Positions 4,796 through 5,090 of a stretch of DNA of 5,090 bases are shown piece after piece (positions within the stretch are counted from its first letter, which is position 1; each line of letters opens with the position of its first letter). The stretch is from Chloroflexota bacterium. Its GTDB lineage: Bacteria > Chloroflexota > Dehalococcoidia > JABGRK01. The notes below the pieces were generated by a model, which worked only from the letters and a program-made list of their open reading frames with translations, did no database searches and was not told the DNA's origin. The stretch is from contig DAOUZV010000093.1 of the NCBI GenBank assembly GCA_030665485.1, positions 1 through 5,090 on the forward strand, given 5' to 3'. The position numbers were made by a program, and so were the translations under genes.

Positions 4796-5090
4796 CTATG
4801 ACTGAACATAGCCATCCAATATCTTTATTGCGCTAAAGGCATCTAAGCAAAAGGCGTCTGCCCCTATTTCCTGTGCGTATTCATCGGAAACGGCGGCGCC
4901 GCCGATGAGAACCTTAACTTTATCTCTGATACTCTCCTCTTTGAGCGCTTCTATAACGACGCCCATCTCCAACATGGTGGTTGTGAGCAGGGCGGAAAGC
5001 CCGACGAAGTCAGGGTTTTCATTTTTCACATAATCGACGATCTTTTCGGTGGGCACGTCTATGCCCAGGTCTTCTACCTCGTAGCCGGCG
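4796..5090 (-). CDS. Corrinoid (cobalamin-binding) protein of a methyltransferase system, C-terminal part
   Basis: The frame is open from the right edge to TAG (4798-4796), giving 97 complete codons; the N-terminus is outside the window. The GTG at 5056 is not the start, because the family-typical segment GYEVEDLGIDVP precedes and spans it. It matches the C-terminal half of the Rossmann-like B12-binding domain of MtmC/MtbC/MttC and related O-demethylase corrinoid proteins: DLGIDVPTEKIVDYV, PDFVGLSALLTTTM with the SxL element (Ser-Ala-Leu), then after 28 residues the GG of LIGGAAV, and EIGADAFCLDAFSAIKIL at the end. The DxHxxG motif that supplies the cobalt-coordinating His must lie upstream. 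Such proteins shuttle methyl groups between a substrate-specific methyltransferase and an acceptor such as tetrahydrofolate or coenzyme M. The cytoplasmic partner methyltransferases, if present, would be to the right. Confidence 0.9.
   Translation of the reverse strand, partial: AGYEVEDLGIDVPTEKIVDYVKNENPDFVGLSALLTTTMLEMGVVIEALKEESIRDKVKVLIGGAAVSDEYAQEIGADAFCLDAFSAIKILDGYVQS

Noticed and set aside
5054..5056. GTG as the start of an 86-aa corrinoid protein
   Set aside because: In-frame upstream codons to the window edge encode the conserved GYEVEDLGID segment, and the cobalamin-binding DxHxxG motif must lie further upstream.

Overview
The window reads as ordinary bacterial chromosome. It has consensus-like sigma-70 promoter elements, Shine-Dalgarno sites, an intrinsic terminator and tightly packed genes of intermediate GC content with frequent ATA and AGG codons. 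The gene families (GH15 glycosidase, DUF427, class I disulfide oxidoreductase, PhnP-like metallo-beta-lactamase fold protein, archaeal-flavoured asparagine synthetase, corrinoid protein of a methyltransferase system) would fit an anaerobe or facultative anaerobe. A Chloroflexota/Dehalococcoidia-like or similar sediment lineage is my guess, and the taxonomic assignment is weak.

The left part (1-2110) runs on the + strand. It holds the C-terminal 88 residues of a GH15 glycosidase, then a very good promoter (TTGACA, 17 bp, TATAGT) only 10 bp after its stop codon, a 94-aa DUF427 protein with a strong SD, and a 455-aa FAD-dependent disulfide oxidoreductase of the dihydrolipoyl dehydrogenase/mycothione reductase type. 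The oxidoreductase ends at a clear intrinsic terminator. DUF427 and the oxidoreductase are 50 bp apart and probably share the one promoter.

The right part (2229-5090) runs on the - strand and converges on the first. In transcription order it holds the C-terminal half of a cobalamin-binding corrinoid protein (cut by the right edge), a 164-bp intergenic stretch rich in inverted repeats, a 492-aa asparagine synthetase-like protein, a GC-rich hairpin, and a 282-aa PhnP/PqqB-like MBL protein. Between the two convergent blocks lies a 38-codon open frame (2116-2232) that may be a small gene.

The points most worth a second look are these. (1) The asparagine synthetase-like protein has lost the glutaminase nucleophile Cys2 (Ser instead) and other glutaminase residues, while its synthetase half is intact. 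(2) The PhnP-like protein appears to have changed metal ligands. (3) The hairpins upstream of the synthetase gene overlap in a mutually exclusive way. (4) There is the unlisted small ORF. I see no convincing defence system, mobile element, CRISPR array or RNA gene in the window.
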